A DNA stretch of 9,304 nucleotides, taken from assembly GCA_934276485.1 (NCBI GenBank), contig CAKQTE010000126.1, positions 1 to 9,304 of the forward strand. The letters are read 5' to 3'. The DNA comes from an uncultured Spirochaetales bacterium. Lineage in GTDB: Bacteria; Spirochaetota; Spirochaetia; Sphaerochaetales; Sphaerochaetaceae. This document shows positions 1 through 6,114 of this stretch, in pieces. A program made the position numbers and the translations under genes. The notes under the pieces are model-generated. The model ran no database searches, had not been told where the DNA came from, and worked only from the letters and a program-made list of their open reading frames with translations. Every line of letters begins with the position of its first letter. Position 1 is the stretch's first letter.

Positions 1-2
1 AT

Positions 3-408
3 GTCATATTTGATTAGGTTTTTCTTTATGTCTTCTCTTGTAGCTTTCATATTGCAAGGGTACAACAAGAAGTGGCCATATAATGTCCTAGTGGGTTAAA
101 AGTCACCATTTGTTAAATTAACAGAAATTTTCTAATAACTTTCTTCCTGAAATTCCTTTTAAGTATTTTACGATTGAAGTAATAGATAGCTTTGGGAGAG
201 CAGAGACAAAGGCATGAACATGGTCTCCATCTTCCACTTCAAACAGTTTTACTGTAAAACCTTTATCCTCAGCTATCAATTGAATGATGTCCTTTAGATA
301 TGCCTCTACATCTTGAGTCAAAACCTTTCTTCTGTATTTAACTGACCACACTATATGATAGTTGATATTGCATACGCAAGTTCTGTAATGCACAAGATTT
401 GTTTTCAT
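3..408 (-). pseudogene. tnpA: IS200/IS605-family TnpA transposase, frameshifted remnant
   Basis: TnpA is the small HUH/Y1 single-strand transposase of IS200/IS605 elements. The intact part (118-408) gives 96 aa, against roughly 130-155 aa for the family. It keeps the N-terminal pattern NYHIVWSVKYRRKVL (residues 16-30) and the HUH metal-binding motif HVH at residues 63-65. The frame stops at 118-120. Further downstream, GHYMATSCC (59-88) resembles the family's GHLWSPSYF segment but lies in a second frame. ATREDIKKNLIKYD (3-44) resembles the C-terminal helix that normally ends IKKYIENQ, and lies in a third frame. In that alignment the catalytic tyrosine position reads Asn. At least two frameshifts plus loss of the tyrosine imply an inactive fossil. 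A TATAAT (415-420) sits only 6 bp before the ATG with no visible Shine-Dalgarno site. No tnpB is visible. The N-terminal identification is secure; the alignment of the shifted pieces is by eye. Confidence 0.85.
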
Positions 409-462
409 AAATAAATTATACTATATACATCAGTTTTGCTAAAGTGTATTTTGCGCTTTCAT

Positions 463-500
463 CTCGGCAATTGAATTACCGAGGATTCCCGCTTATCCTC
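463..500. repeat. Two overlapping inverted repeats, possible IS200/IS605 end hairpin
   Basis: A 21-nt palindrome (463-483) pairs CTCGG with CCGAG and continues through AATT/AATT with one wobble or mismatch. A second inverted repeat, GAGGAT (481-486) with ATCCTC (495-500), overlaps its right arm around an 8-nt loop. It lies about 55 bp upstream of the tnpA start. IS200/IS605 elements carry imperfect subterminal hairpins recognised by TnpA, so this may be the left end. Neither the cleavage tetranucleotide nor the other end could be identified. Confidence 0.4.
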
Positions 501-515
501 CTAACAAATAATAGA

Positions 516-544
516 TTCATATCACAGCTTTAGTTTGCTATAAT
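516..544 (+). promoter_or_regulatory. Extended -10 sigma70-type promoter facing right
   Basis: TTCATA (516-521), a 17-bp spacer and a perfect TATAAT (539-544) are visible. TGC immediately before the -10 makes an extended -10 (TGnTATAAT). It points into an AGGAG site (551-555) and an ATG at 564. It is one of the clearest promoter matches in the window, yet no long gene follows on this strand. Confidence 0.5.
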
Positions 545-563
545 GTCCATAGGAGTGAAGAAT

Positions 564-656
564 ATGGAATATGTGCTAAAAAAGAGAGGAGACCTGTCGT
601 ATGTGTCTCCCCAATTTCATCAATTATTTCAACGAATTAACAAAGTAATCGTTTAA
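564..656 (+). CDS. Small 30-aa ORF of unknown function, possibly a gene fragment
   Basis: The ORF starts with ATG at 564, preceded by AGGAG (551-555) with an 8-nt spacer and by an extended -10 promoter. It encodes 30 residues beginning MEYVLKKRGDLSYVS, rich in charged and aromatic residues, with no signal peptide or membrane segment. It ends TAA at 654-656, inside the antisense of the gpsA 3' end, and its body contains the palindrome that serves as the gpsA terminator. I do not recognise the peptide. It may be the 5' stub of a gene lost by a rearrangement next to the IS remnant, or a true small protein. The ORF itself could arise by chance; the support comes from the correctly spaced promoter and ribosome site. 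Confidence 0.3.
   Translation: MEYVLKKRGDLSYVSPQFHQLFQRINKVIV
578..610 (-). terminator. Intrinsic terminator of the GH36-gpsA operon
   Basis: On the minus strand, GGAGAC and GTCTCC form a 6-bp stem around an 11-nt loop (588-610). The stem is followed at once by TCTCTTTTTT (578-587). It begins 14 bp after the gpsA stop codon. The stem is short but GC-containing and the U tract is good. Confidence 0.65.
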
Positions 657-1580
657 TGTTCCATTCTCGTAGATCAGCTTATAGAGGTTCTGAACAAGAG
701 GAAAATCTTCTGCAATTCCTTTTTCCCTTGTTTTCTCTCCAATGAGTTTAATAGTTCTCAAGCCTTCGATTGTGGTTGCATTATTCTTTTGGTCTAGAGC
801 AAATCCCTTTCCAAGAAGTACTCCAAGAGTTCTGTTTCTCGATAGGTCATTGAGAGCTGTAAGACCAAGGTCTCCAATTCCGCAATATCTGAAGATAGTC
901 TCTTCGTCGCAAGCATATATCCTTAAGAGTCTTCTCATCTCGTTTGTAGCCTTAGTGTATAACTGGAAGTCTACGTTAGGTGAGTCATAACGTCCTGAAA
1001 CAAGTCCAATTGCAATAGCGTACATGTTCTTCAAGATTGACAACAATTCGACAGCTCTTACATCAGGCGAGTAGTCCAATGTAAAACCTGTATGAGGAAG
1101 AATTGTGTTCTTGAAGTAATTGTAGTCATCGTAGCGTCCACCGAATGTGAAAGAAGTAGGAAGACCATTGATAGTCTCAATAGCAAATGATGGGCCTTTC
1201 ATTGATGCAGTTCGCTCAAATGGAATCCCTTCTGTTATGAATGCACCTTGGTCACTCATTCCCTTTGCGAGATTTACGATCAAAGGATTCTTCTTTGTAT
1301 TTGATTTGATTCTTTCAGAAAAAGGTACGATTACCTTTGATGGAAGAACAAGCATGATGACATCTGCATCCTGGAAGATAGTGTCATCTGTTGTTGCCGT
1401 AATCTTTGAATTAAGGTATTTGGTAGGGAAATACTTAGAGTTTTGATGCTGTTCGTTGATGTTCTTTGCAACATCTTCCTCGATGGTATGTAGAACTACA
1501 TTATTATCCCAATTGCCAGCCAATCGCTCTGCGATAGCAGTTCCAAATACACCTGCTCCTGCTACTACTATATTAGTCAT
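624..1580 (-). CDS. gpsA: NAD(P)-dependent glycerol-3-phosphate dehydrogenase
   Basis: GpsA is a cytoplasmic enzyme that interconverts dihydroxyacetone phosphate and sn-glycerol 3-phosphate, mainly supplying the phospholipid backbone. The 318 aa fit the family's usual 320-340. The Rossmann dinucleotide motif GAGVFG is at residues 8-13. LAKGM (104-108) carries the first conserved lysine, K106. GPSFA is at 129-133. LKN (183-185) holds the catalytic lysine K184. GIGDLGLT (234-241) and LSRNR (246-250) match the substrate-binding C-terminal domain. The family's usual GxGSWGTA is here GAGVFGTA, so this is a somewhat divergent member. The ATG lies 3 bp after the stop of the upstream GH36 gene, with AAGAAGG inside that gene's end, so the two are surely cotranscribed. 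A terminator follows. The pairing with an alpha-galactosidase is unusual, since gpsA normally sits in housekeeping contexts. Confidence 0.93.
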   Translation of the reverse strand: MTNIVVAGAGVFGTAIAERLAGNWDNNVVLHTIEEDVAKNINEQHQNSKYFPTKYLNSKITATTDDTIFQDADVIMLVLPSKVIVPFSERIKSNTKKNPLIVNLAKGMSDQGAFITEGIPFERTASMKGPSFAIETINGLPTSFTFGGRYDDYNYFKNTILPHTGFTLDYSPDVRAVELLSILKNMYAIAIGLVSGRYDSPNVDFQLYTKATNEMRRLLRIYACDEETIFRYCGIGDLGLTALNDLSRNRTLGVLLGKGFALDQKNNATTIEGLRTIKLIGEKTREKGIAEDFPLVQNLYKLIYENGTLNDYFVNSLK

Positions 1581-1583
1581 CTG

Positions 1584-3833
1584 TTAATCAACCTTCTTTA
1601 AAATGTATAGTCTTGAATTGTAATCTCCAAGAATTCTCATGCCATCAGTATAACCGTTTCCGCAAAATTGTTCAGATAGAGCTAATCCTGCCCACTTCAA
1701 TGCGCTTCCGGATATATAATAGCTTTCTGGTTCTTCCTTGTATTCCTTCCCATTTATGATATCTGGAAAGCTTCTTTCCCTAGGATAGAAGCGGTATAGA
1801 TAGTTTTCATTGGCACAATCCACAGTTAGTTTTTCTGCTGTCGTGTTTGTCTTAACCTCCTTCTGGAAGTAGAAGACAAATATTGTTGCAGAATCATAGG
1901 AGGAAATTGTCCATATGGTTCTATTACCACTCTCTTGTACTCTAAAGCGTCCGAATTGCAATAACGCTCTATAGTTCTTGTAGAAATCTGCTTGCTTTTG
2001 GTAAGCCAGGAGAGTTTGTTTGTCGATATTGACTCCATCAATAGAGTAGTTAAGCACTCCAAAGATAGAAGATTCGAATCTAGTATCTAAGCTGATACTT
2101 CTATTTGTCATTGCATTAGGGCTAGGGGAAAGTGTAACCCCAATTACAGACAGTGGGTAAACAAGCGTTGTTCCTTCTGTAATTGAAAGACGCTCAGCAG
2201 GATCTGAGCAATCGGAAGAGAGAATGGAAGGACAGAACGATAGCATTCCTAGATCGAATCTTGAGCATCCTTCTATATATAGATTAGGAAATTGCAATGT
2301 GATTGTTCTTAGAATTTGATATAGTCCTGCGATGTACTTATGTGCATAAGAGCCATGATCTTTTGTCTCTACGCTTGAGTAGATATCTGAAGAACGTCTG
2401 CTGATATCCCACTTGATGTAGTCTGCGTGGCATGTGTTAACAAGCCTAGTGACTGTCGAAATGATCCAATCCTGCACATCAGGATTTGCCAAATCAAGCA
2501 TGTATTGGTTTCTGCCTAGGGCATTTTTAGAGCTGTCCTTTCCCAAGACCCAATCAGGATGGGTCTTTGTTATCTGGCTTCTTTCGCTTACGCACTCTGG
2601 CTCGATCCAGAATCCAAACAGCATACCTTCATGGTGAACTTCGTTTGCAATATCTGCCAAACCAGAAGGGAACTTCATTGTGTTTACATACCAATCTCCA
2701 ACGCTTGGCTTATCGCTACTACGAGCTCCAAACCAACCATCATCAATTACAATACCCTCAAGTCCTATCTCCTTGGCGTTTCTTGCAATAACAGATAGCT
2801 TTGTCTCATTTATATTGAAAGTGCATCCTTCCCATGTATTGAACATCAAAGGTTTCATTCTCTCTCGCCAAGCGCCACGTCTGATGTGTCTATTGATGAA
2901 TTTGTGTGAGATATCTCTCACGCCATCAAGTCCATCAGCAGAGTAGATCATTACAGCCTCAGGGGATTCGAACTTCTCATTAGGACCAAGTGGCCATGAG
3001 AACATATCTGGATTGATGCCCCAAACAATGTGTGCACATCCTCTTTGTGATATCGATATAGACGCTCTATGAGCACCAGAATATACAAGATTCATCAAGT
3101 ATGTATCTTTGTTGTTTTGTATGATGAATGCAGGATTTGCTTCCAAAGAGGAATCAAGGCCTCGGGATTCGATGATCTTTGTTCCACTTTCAATGGTTTC
3201 TCTTTTGATTTGTCTTTCTGCTGCCCATTTTCCAGGAAATGATATCAGATCAAGATTATCTGTCCTGATATCCAATTGCCCTGAATAGAGAGCACGCACG
3301 GTGACATTTTCCTTTGATGAGTTTGTTATTACAGTGCGTCTTGTGATCGTGTCTGAATCTTCAAAGATAGTGTACAAAAGATGCAATGCTAGATTCAGTT
3401 CTGTATCTTTGTATATTACTTCCAGCGTTTCAGCCTCTGTTTCCGTTGCGATTGCTTGAGGGAGCGTTAGAGTTGAGAAACGTTTGATGCCTTTAACAAT
3501 GTCATATGAGTCAAATAGGAAGTTTGCATTCCTTACTCCTTTCTCGCCATAGCTTATTGCAACAAGAGGCGTTCTATAGTCGCCTTTGCCTTCCTCTGAA
3601 AGCTCTGAAAGCGTGTCGTCATATGTAATGTCTGGATAGTTCTTGTTTGCACTCGTTGAATAGCATGGCTGTATTAGATGTTTTTCTCTTATAGCCAAAA
3701 GTGATTTCTCAACATTCGAGATCTTTCTTCCATAGTAGATATGCTCTGGATATTTAGACGGAAGGATCGAGAATATGTAGCTTGTGTTCTTTGTTTGGAG
3801 ATGAAAGGTTCTCTCCTTTAGGATTTCAATCAT
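1584..3833 (-). CDS. GH36 alpha-galactosidase
   Basis: This 749-aa cytoplasmic glycoside hydrolase (no signal peptide) would release terminal alpha-linked galactose from oligosaccharides such as melibiose or raffinose. Length and domain order fit GH36: an N-terminal beta-sandwich (about residues 1-325), a (beta/alpha)8 barrel (about 330-640) and a C-terminal beta domain. Visible motifs are NTWEG (332-336), IDDGWFG (363-369), GFWIEPE (407-413), YIKWD with presumed nucleophile D476, and SSDCSDPAERL (539-549), which holds the presumed acid/base Asp. The substrate-loop motif, usually CSGGGGRFD, reads CSRFD (523-527) and lacks four residues. The reading frame stays open to 3974, but the ATG at 3831-3833 is chosen because GGAGAG (3841-3846) precedes it by 7 nt and because the longer version would cross the divergent promoter and overlap the opposite gene. 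It is first in an operon with gpsA. GH36 membership is secure; the exact substrate is not. Confidence 0.92.
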   Translation of the reverse strand: MIEILKERTFHLQTKNTSYIFSILPSKYPEHIYYGRKISNVEKSLLAIREKHLIQPCYSTSANKNYPDITYDDTLSELSEEGKGDYRTPLVAISYGEKGVRNANFLFDSYDIVKGIKRFSTLTLPQAIATETEAETLEVIYKDTELNLALHLLYTIFEDSDTITRRTVITNSSKENVTVRALYSGQLDIRTDNLDLISFPGKWAAERQIKRETIESGTKIIESRGLDSSLEANPAFIIQNNKDTYLMNLVYSGAHRASISISQRGCAHIVWGINPDMFSWPLGPNEKFESPEAVMIYSADGLDGVRDISHKFINRHIRRGAWRERMKPLMFNTWEGCTFNINETKLSVIARNAKEIGLEGIVIDDGWFGARSSDKPSVGDWYVNTMKFPSGLADIANEVHHEGMLFGFWIEPECVSERSQITKTHPDWVLGKDSSKNALGRNQYMLDLANPDVQDWIISTVTRLVNTCHADYIKWDISRRSSDIYSSVETKDHGSYAHKYIAGLYQILRTITLQFPNLYIEGCSRFDLGMLSFCPSILSSDCSDPAERLSITEGTTLVYPLSVIGVTLSPSPNAMTNRSISLDTRFESSIFGVLNYSIDGVNIDKQTLLAYQKQADFYKNYRALLQFGRFRVQESGNRTIWTISSYDSATIFVFYFQKEVKTNTTAEKLTVDCANENYLYRFYPRERSFPDIINGKEYKEEPESYYISGSALKWAGLALSEQFCGNGYTDGMRILGDYNSRLYILKKVD

Positions 3834-3840
3834 GGCAACG

Positions 3841-3846
3841 CTCTCC
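3841..3846 (-). promoter_or_regulatory. Ribosome binding site that fixes the GH36 start
   Basis: On the minus strand GGAGAG stands 7 nt before the ATG at 3831-3833. It supports this internal start over the upstream in-frame ATG at 3974. Confidence 0.7.
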
Positions 3847-3891
3847 AAAATACTGTAAACTATAACTAATAATATAATACAAAATTCGAAT

Positions 3892-3895
3892 GGAG
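3892..3895 (+). promoter_or_regulatory. Ribosome binding site that fixes the mutarotase-like start
   Basis: GGAG lies 6 nt before the ATG at 3902. The alternative in-frame ATG at 3890 overlaps this site and has no Shine-Dalgarno sequence of its own, so 3902 is preferred. Confidence 0.65.
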
Positions 3896-3901
3896 TTGAA
3901 T

Positions 3902-5092
3902 ATGGATATAAGACGCCTTGCTCTTTGGGAAGGTAGGTATGCAACCTATATGTCCAATGATACGTTTTCAGCAATCATTGAGGACCAAGGAGAAGTGACA
4001 ATAGATCTTGCTGCAAAGCTGAATACAGGCGCAAGGATATCTCCATTATCTCTCCCTTATTTCAGAGGAACAGGATCTGGAGTTTTCTCTGATGAGAACA
4101 GAATCTGGTGGGATAGCAGACAAGGTCTATACCAAGCAGGAGGTGCTTATTTCACCTTTCCAGATAACAATGAAGACATTGTAACTTCCAGCAATACCTA
4201 TTGGATGCTCAGACGCTATGGAACAGAGGATGACTTTCATGGTGTTTGGAAGTATTCAGAGATGAAATCAAGGGAAGAGGGCAATCGATATCACCTAGGA
4301 AGAGTTGATTTGATGCTTCCTGGCCACAATGTTCTTTATACTGCGATCAAGATTACAAACACAGGTAAGGAACTGTTACGTGCTAATCCTACATGGAATA
4401 CGATGCTATCATCTCCACTTGTGGAGAGTGGTACATCCATTGCTACCAATGCACGCTTTTTCTCTGTGTATCCACTTAAGAAGAGAGAATCTGGAAGAAA
4501 TAGATTCCTATCTGGATCAATATTCGATGATCTGAAGAAAGCTCCTCTTGTTGATGGAGGAACAGCTGATGCGTCATTGGTTCCAGCCTGTCCTACTGGA
4601 ACATATGATTACATTATTGGAAAGTTTCCATCCGATGAGGATGCAAAGTGGATTACTGTTATCAATCCTAGATCCCAGCTTATTTTCTATACATATGTGC
4701 CAAAGGTACAAAGCGATGACGAATTTGATTTTCCAAATGCAACAATATGTGAAAACTACTATGGAAGAATGGACGCGCCTTGGGCTCTGTTTGATGGAGC
4801 AACTCCTGTAGTGCAAGCATTGACTGTTGGCTTTAACGCAGGCCCTAGAGGAACAAGAAATCTACTACTTGAGCCAGGAGAGGCAAAGACTATCTTTGTT
4901 GCAAATGGCTTTATGTCATACGAGAATCCTCGTATTGGTATGGGATTCTATTCAAATGACGTATCTATAGAGGGTTTTACTCTTAAACGTACAAAGAGTA
5001 CTGCATTTCTTCCTTGTGATACTGGTTTTGCAGCATTACGCCGTATTTCTAAAAGGTTGTTCTTCATAGGTTCTGAATCAATAATGCTCTAG
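3902..5092 (+). CDS. Putative galactose-mutarotase-like fold protein of unknown activity
   Basis: This 396-aa protein has no signal peptide or membrane segment and is probably cytoplasmic. It is rich in short beta-strand stretches with aromatic residues throughout. The run from about residue 146 to 191 (IKITNTGKELLRANPTWN, then a PLVESG turn, then ARFFSVYP) recalls the central part of aldose-1-epimerase and related galactose-mutarotase-like sandwich proteins. A later FNAGPRGTRNLLLEPGEA stretch fits the closing strands of such a sandwich. I could not place the catalytic His and Glu of true aldose 1-epimerases, so activity is unassigned. It could be an epimerase relative, a binding protein, or kin to the N-terminal domains of GH65/GH94 enzymes. 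Divergent placement beside a GH36 galactosidase suggests work on galactosides or free galactose. The fold call is by eye; a real gene is near certain given length and ribosome site. Confidence 0.85.
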   Translation: MDIRRLALWEGRYATYMSNDTFSAIIEDQGEVTIDLAAKLNTGARISPLSLPYFRGTGSGVFSDENRIWWDSRQGLYQAGGAYFTFPDNNEDIVTSSNTYWMLRRYGTEDDFHGVWKYSEMKSREEGNRYHLGRVDLMLPGHNVLYTAIKITNTGKELLRANPTWNTMLSSPLVESGTSIATNARFFSVYPLKKRESGRNRFLSGSIFDDLKKAPLVDGGTADASLVPACPTGTYDYIIGKFPSDEDAKWITVINPRSQLIFYTYVPKVQSDDEFDFPNATICENYYGRMDAPWALFDGATPVVQALTVGFNAGPRGTRNLLLEPGEAKTIFVANGFMSYENPRIGMGFYSNDVSIEGFTLKRTKSTAFLPCDTGFAALRRISKRLFFIGSESIML

Positions 5093-5114
5093 GTGAATTT
5101 TCCTAGACTAAACC

Positions 5115-5143
5115 TTGTTATAAATAGAAAATAAATATGTATT
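5115..5143 (+). promoter_or_regulatory. Candidate promoter of the lipoprotein gene
   Basis: TTGTTA (5115-5120) matches four of six -35 positions. A weak -10 lies 15-17 bp on (TATGTA at 5136 or TGTATT at 5138). The 81-bp gap before the lipoprotein start holds no other obvious signal, and no good terminator separates it from the preceding gene, so readthrough is also possible. Confidence 0.25.
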
Positions 5144-5161
5144 GCGGATGTTTTTTTGCTC

Positions 5162-5168
5162 AGGGGTG
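5162..5168 (+). promoter_or_regulatory. Ribosome binding site that fixes the lipoprotein start
   Basis: AGGGGTG ends 5 nt before GTG at 5174. A TTG at 5156 is also in frame but overlaps this region and would add six residues ahead of the positively charged start of the signal peptide. Confidence 0.65.
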
Positions 5169-5173
5169 TTATT

Positions 5174-5857
5174 GTGAAAAGAAATCTTATAGTTGTGCTA
5201 CTACTTGCTATCTTGGTTCTTAGCTCTTGTAGAACTGTTGAGAATGTAAATGGATTCAATAATGATGGTTCTCCGGTTTGGACCACAGCTATTCCATCTA
5301 GCAACAGAGAAATCTATGGAGTAGGGAGTGCAAAGCTAACAACAAAGATGAATTCAGAGTTGGCATCTGAATCTTTAGCAATATCAGATCTTGCTCGAAA
5401 GATATCTTCAACAATAAAGGAGAATACTGCTATATATTCAAATGATGCAGACCAAGTTGTTAGGGATGCATATGAGCAAATAGTTGTGCTTTCCACGAAT
5501 TTGACTATCAAGGGAATAAAAGTGGAAGATAGGTGGACAAGTGAAGATGGAAATGTGAGGACACTTGTTTCTGTTCCTACAAAGAACCTGTCCAAAATCT
5601 ATAAAGATGCTGCTAATGACTACCTGAATCAATTGGAAGAGAAGAGGCTTGCAAACCAGATCAAGCTTGCAAAGCTTATATCTGAATTATCTGAAAGCAA
5701 GGACGAGAATGCTATGAAAATCAAAGAATTGGCAGAACAAAAAGTAAATGCATTCTCAGACGGTGTAGATCATGTTCTTGCGTCAATAAATCCAGAAGAG
5801 CTAGCAACTAAGCTTGCTGAAGAGCTAGTTAAGCTAGGATACGAGATCAAGCTTTAA
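5174..5857 (+). CDS. LPP20-like lipoprotein
   Basis: This 227-aa protein is a predicted lipoprotein. It begins with basic KR, then a hydrophobic stretch (residues 5-16) and the lipobox LSSC, with the lipidated cysteine at residue 19. The mature part opens with PVW and IYGVGSAK, a pattern seen in the LPP20 lipoprotein family, followed by helical sequence with regularly spaced Ser/Ala and a strand region ending in VRTLVSVP. The C-terminal third is highly charged (Lys/Glu/Leu/Ala) and probably forms long helices or a coiled coil. GTG is taken as start because AGGGGTG lies 5 nt upstream. It should sit in a membrane facing the periplasm or the surface. Its function is not known. Its link with the sugar genes is only positional. 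Its stop overlaps the stop of a minus-strand remnant within TTAA. Confidence 0.85.
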   Translation: MKRNLIVVLLLAILVLSSCRTVENVNGFNNDGSPVWTTAIPSSNREIYGVGSAKLTTKMNSELASESLAISDLARKISSTIKENTAIYSNDADQVVRDAYEQIVVLSTNLTIKGIKVEDRWTSEDGNVRTLVSVPTKNLSKIYKDAANDYLNQLEEKRLANQIKLAKLISELSESKDENAMKIKELAEQKVNAFSDGVDHVLASINPEELATKLAEELVKLGYEIKL

Positions 5858-6069
5858 GGGAATATTGGTTCTATATAGAGGTTGTACTTCAAGAATAGAG
5901 ATGCTTCATTTGAATACTTATCTGGTTCAATAGCGACAGCGGTCACTGTATAGCCTTTTGGAATCTTGACTCCTTCTCTTTTACGGTCATCGCTACATAG
6001 ATATTCCGTAGGTATATAATCTCTTTTTTTCAAATATTCTGCTTTGTTTATGAATAAATTATTTTGACT
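5854..6069 (-). pseudogene. Start-less 71-codon C-terminal remnant, possibly a chitobiase C-terminal-like domain
   Basis: The frame is open for 71 codons after a TAG at 6070-6072, with no ATG or GTG. Only a TTG (giving 58 aa) without a ribosome site could start it. The residues look like a real protein tail: KIPKGYTVTAVAIEP followed by NEASLFLKYNLYIEP. This resembles the final strands of small Ig/FN3-like or chitobiase C-terminal domains, whose pattern is an 'I-PKG-T-T-KAVAV' strand, a loop, S/A residues, then a closing Y-x-(I/L) strand. It lies downstream of the sensor kinase and converges with the lipoprotein gene, sharing TTAA at the stops. I infer a 3' fragment of a larger, probably exported gene left by a deletion. 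A run of seven A residues near its 5' part (6024-6030) could also have caused a frameshift. Confidence 0.45.
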
Positions 6070-6114
6070 CTATCGAATTCTTTTCAGTTTCTGTTGTTTG
6101 AGATGTGATGATTA

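Larger units (their letters stand above)
3834..3901. promoter_or_regulatory. Divergent promoter region between the GH36 operon and the mutarotase-like gene
   Basis: These 68 bp, very AT-rich, separate two divergent start codons. On the plus strand a perfect TATAAT (3873-3878) would start transcription just ahead of the GGAG site, but no good -35 element is seen. On the minus strand TATAGT (3859-3864) is the best -10 candidate, also with a weak -35. The 8-bp palindrome ATTCGAAT (3884-3891) sits where a regulator could affect both promoters. A shared space this short makes co-regulation of the two units likely. The weak -35 elements would fit activator dependence; both points are inference. Confidence 0.5.

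Noticed and set aside
742..1446. Plus-strand open frames inside gpsA, and similar ones inside the GH36, kinase and regulator genes.
   Set aside because: They are antisense shadows of conserved genes, with no ribosome sites and no recognisable motifs.
3834..3974. N-terminal 47-codon extension of the GH36 reading frame, including a hydrophobic stretch that could pass for a signal anchor.
   Set aside because: It crosses the divergent promoter region and overlaps the opposite gene's start. The internal ATG at 3833 has a well-spaced GGAGAG, and GH36 proteins of this size begin near there.
5088..5107. Inverted repeat TCTAGG/CCTAGA at the end of the mutarotase-like gene, considered as a terminator.
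   Set aside because: The 6-bp stem is AT-rich and no T tract follows, so intrinsic termination is not supported.
5641..5850. Repeated AAGCTT and GAGCTAG-like words near the end of the lipoprotein gene, considered as a DNA repeat array.
   Set aside because: They come from repeated Lys-Leu-Ala-Glu codons in a helical, charged protein segment; spacing is irregular.
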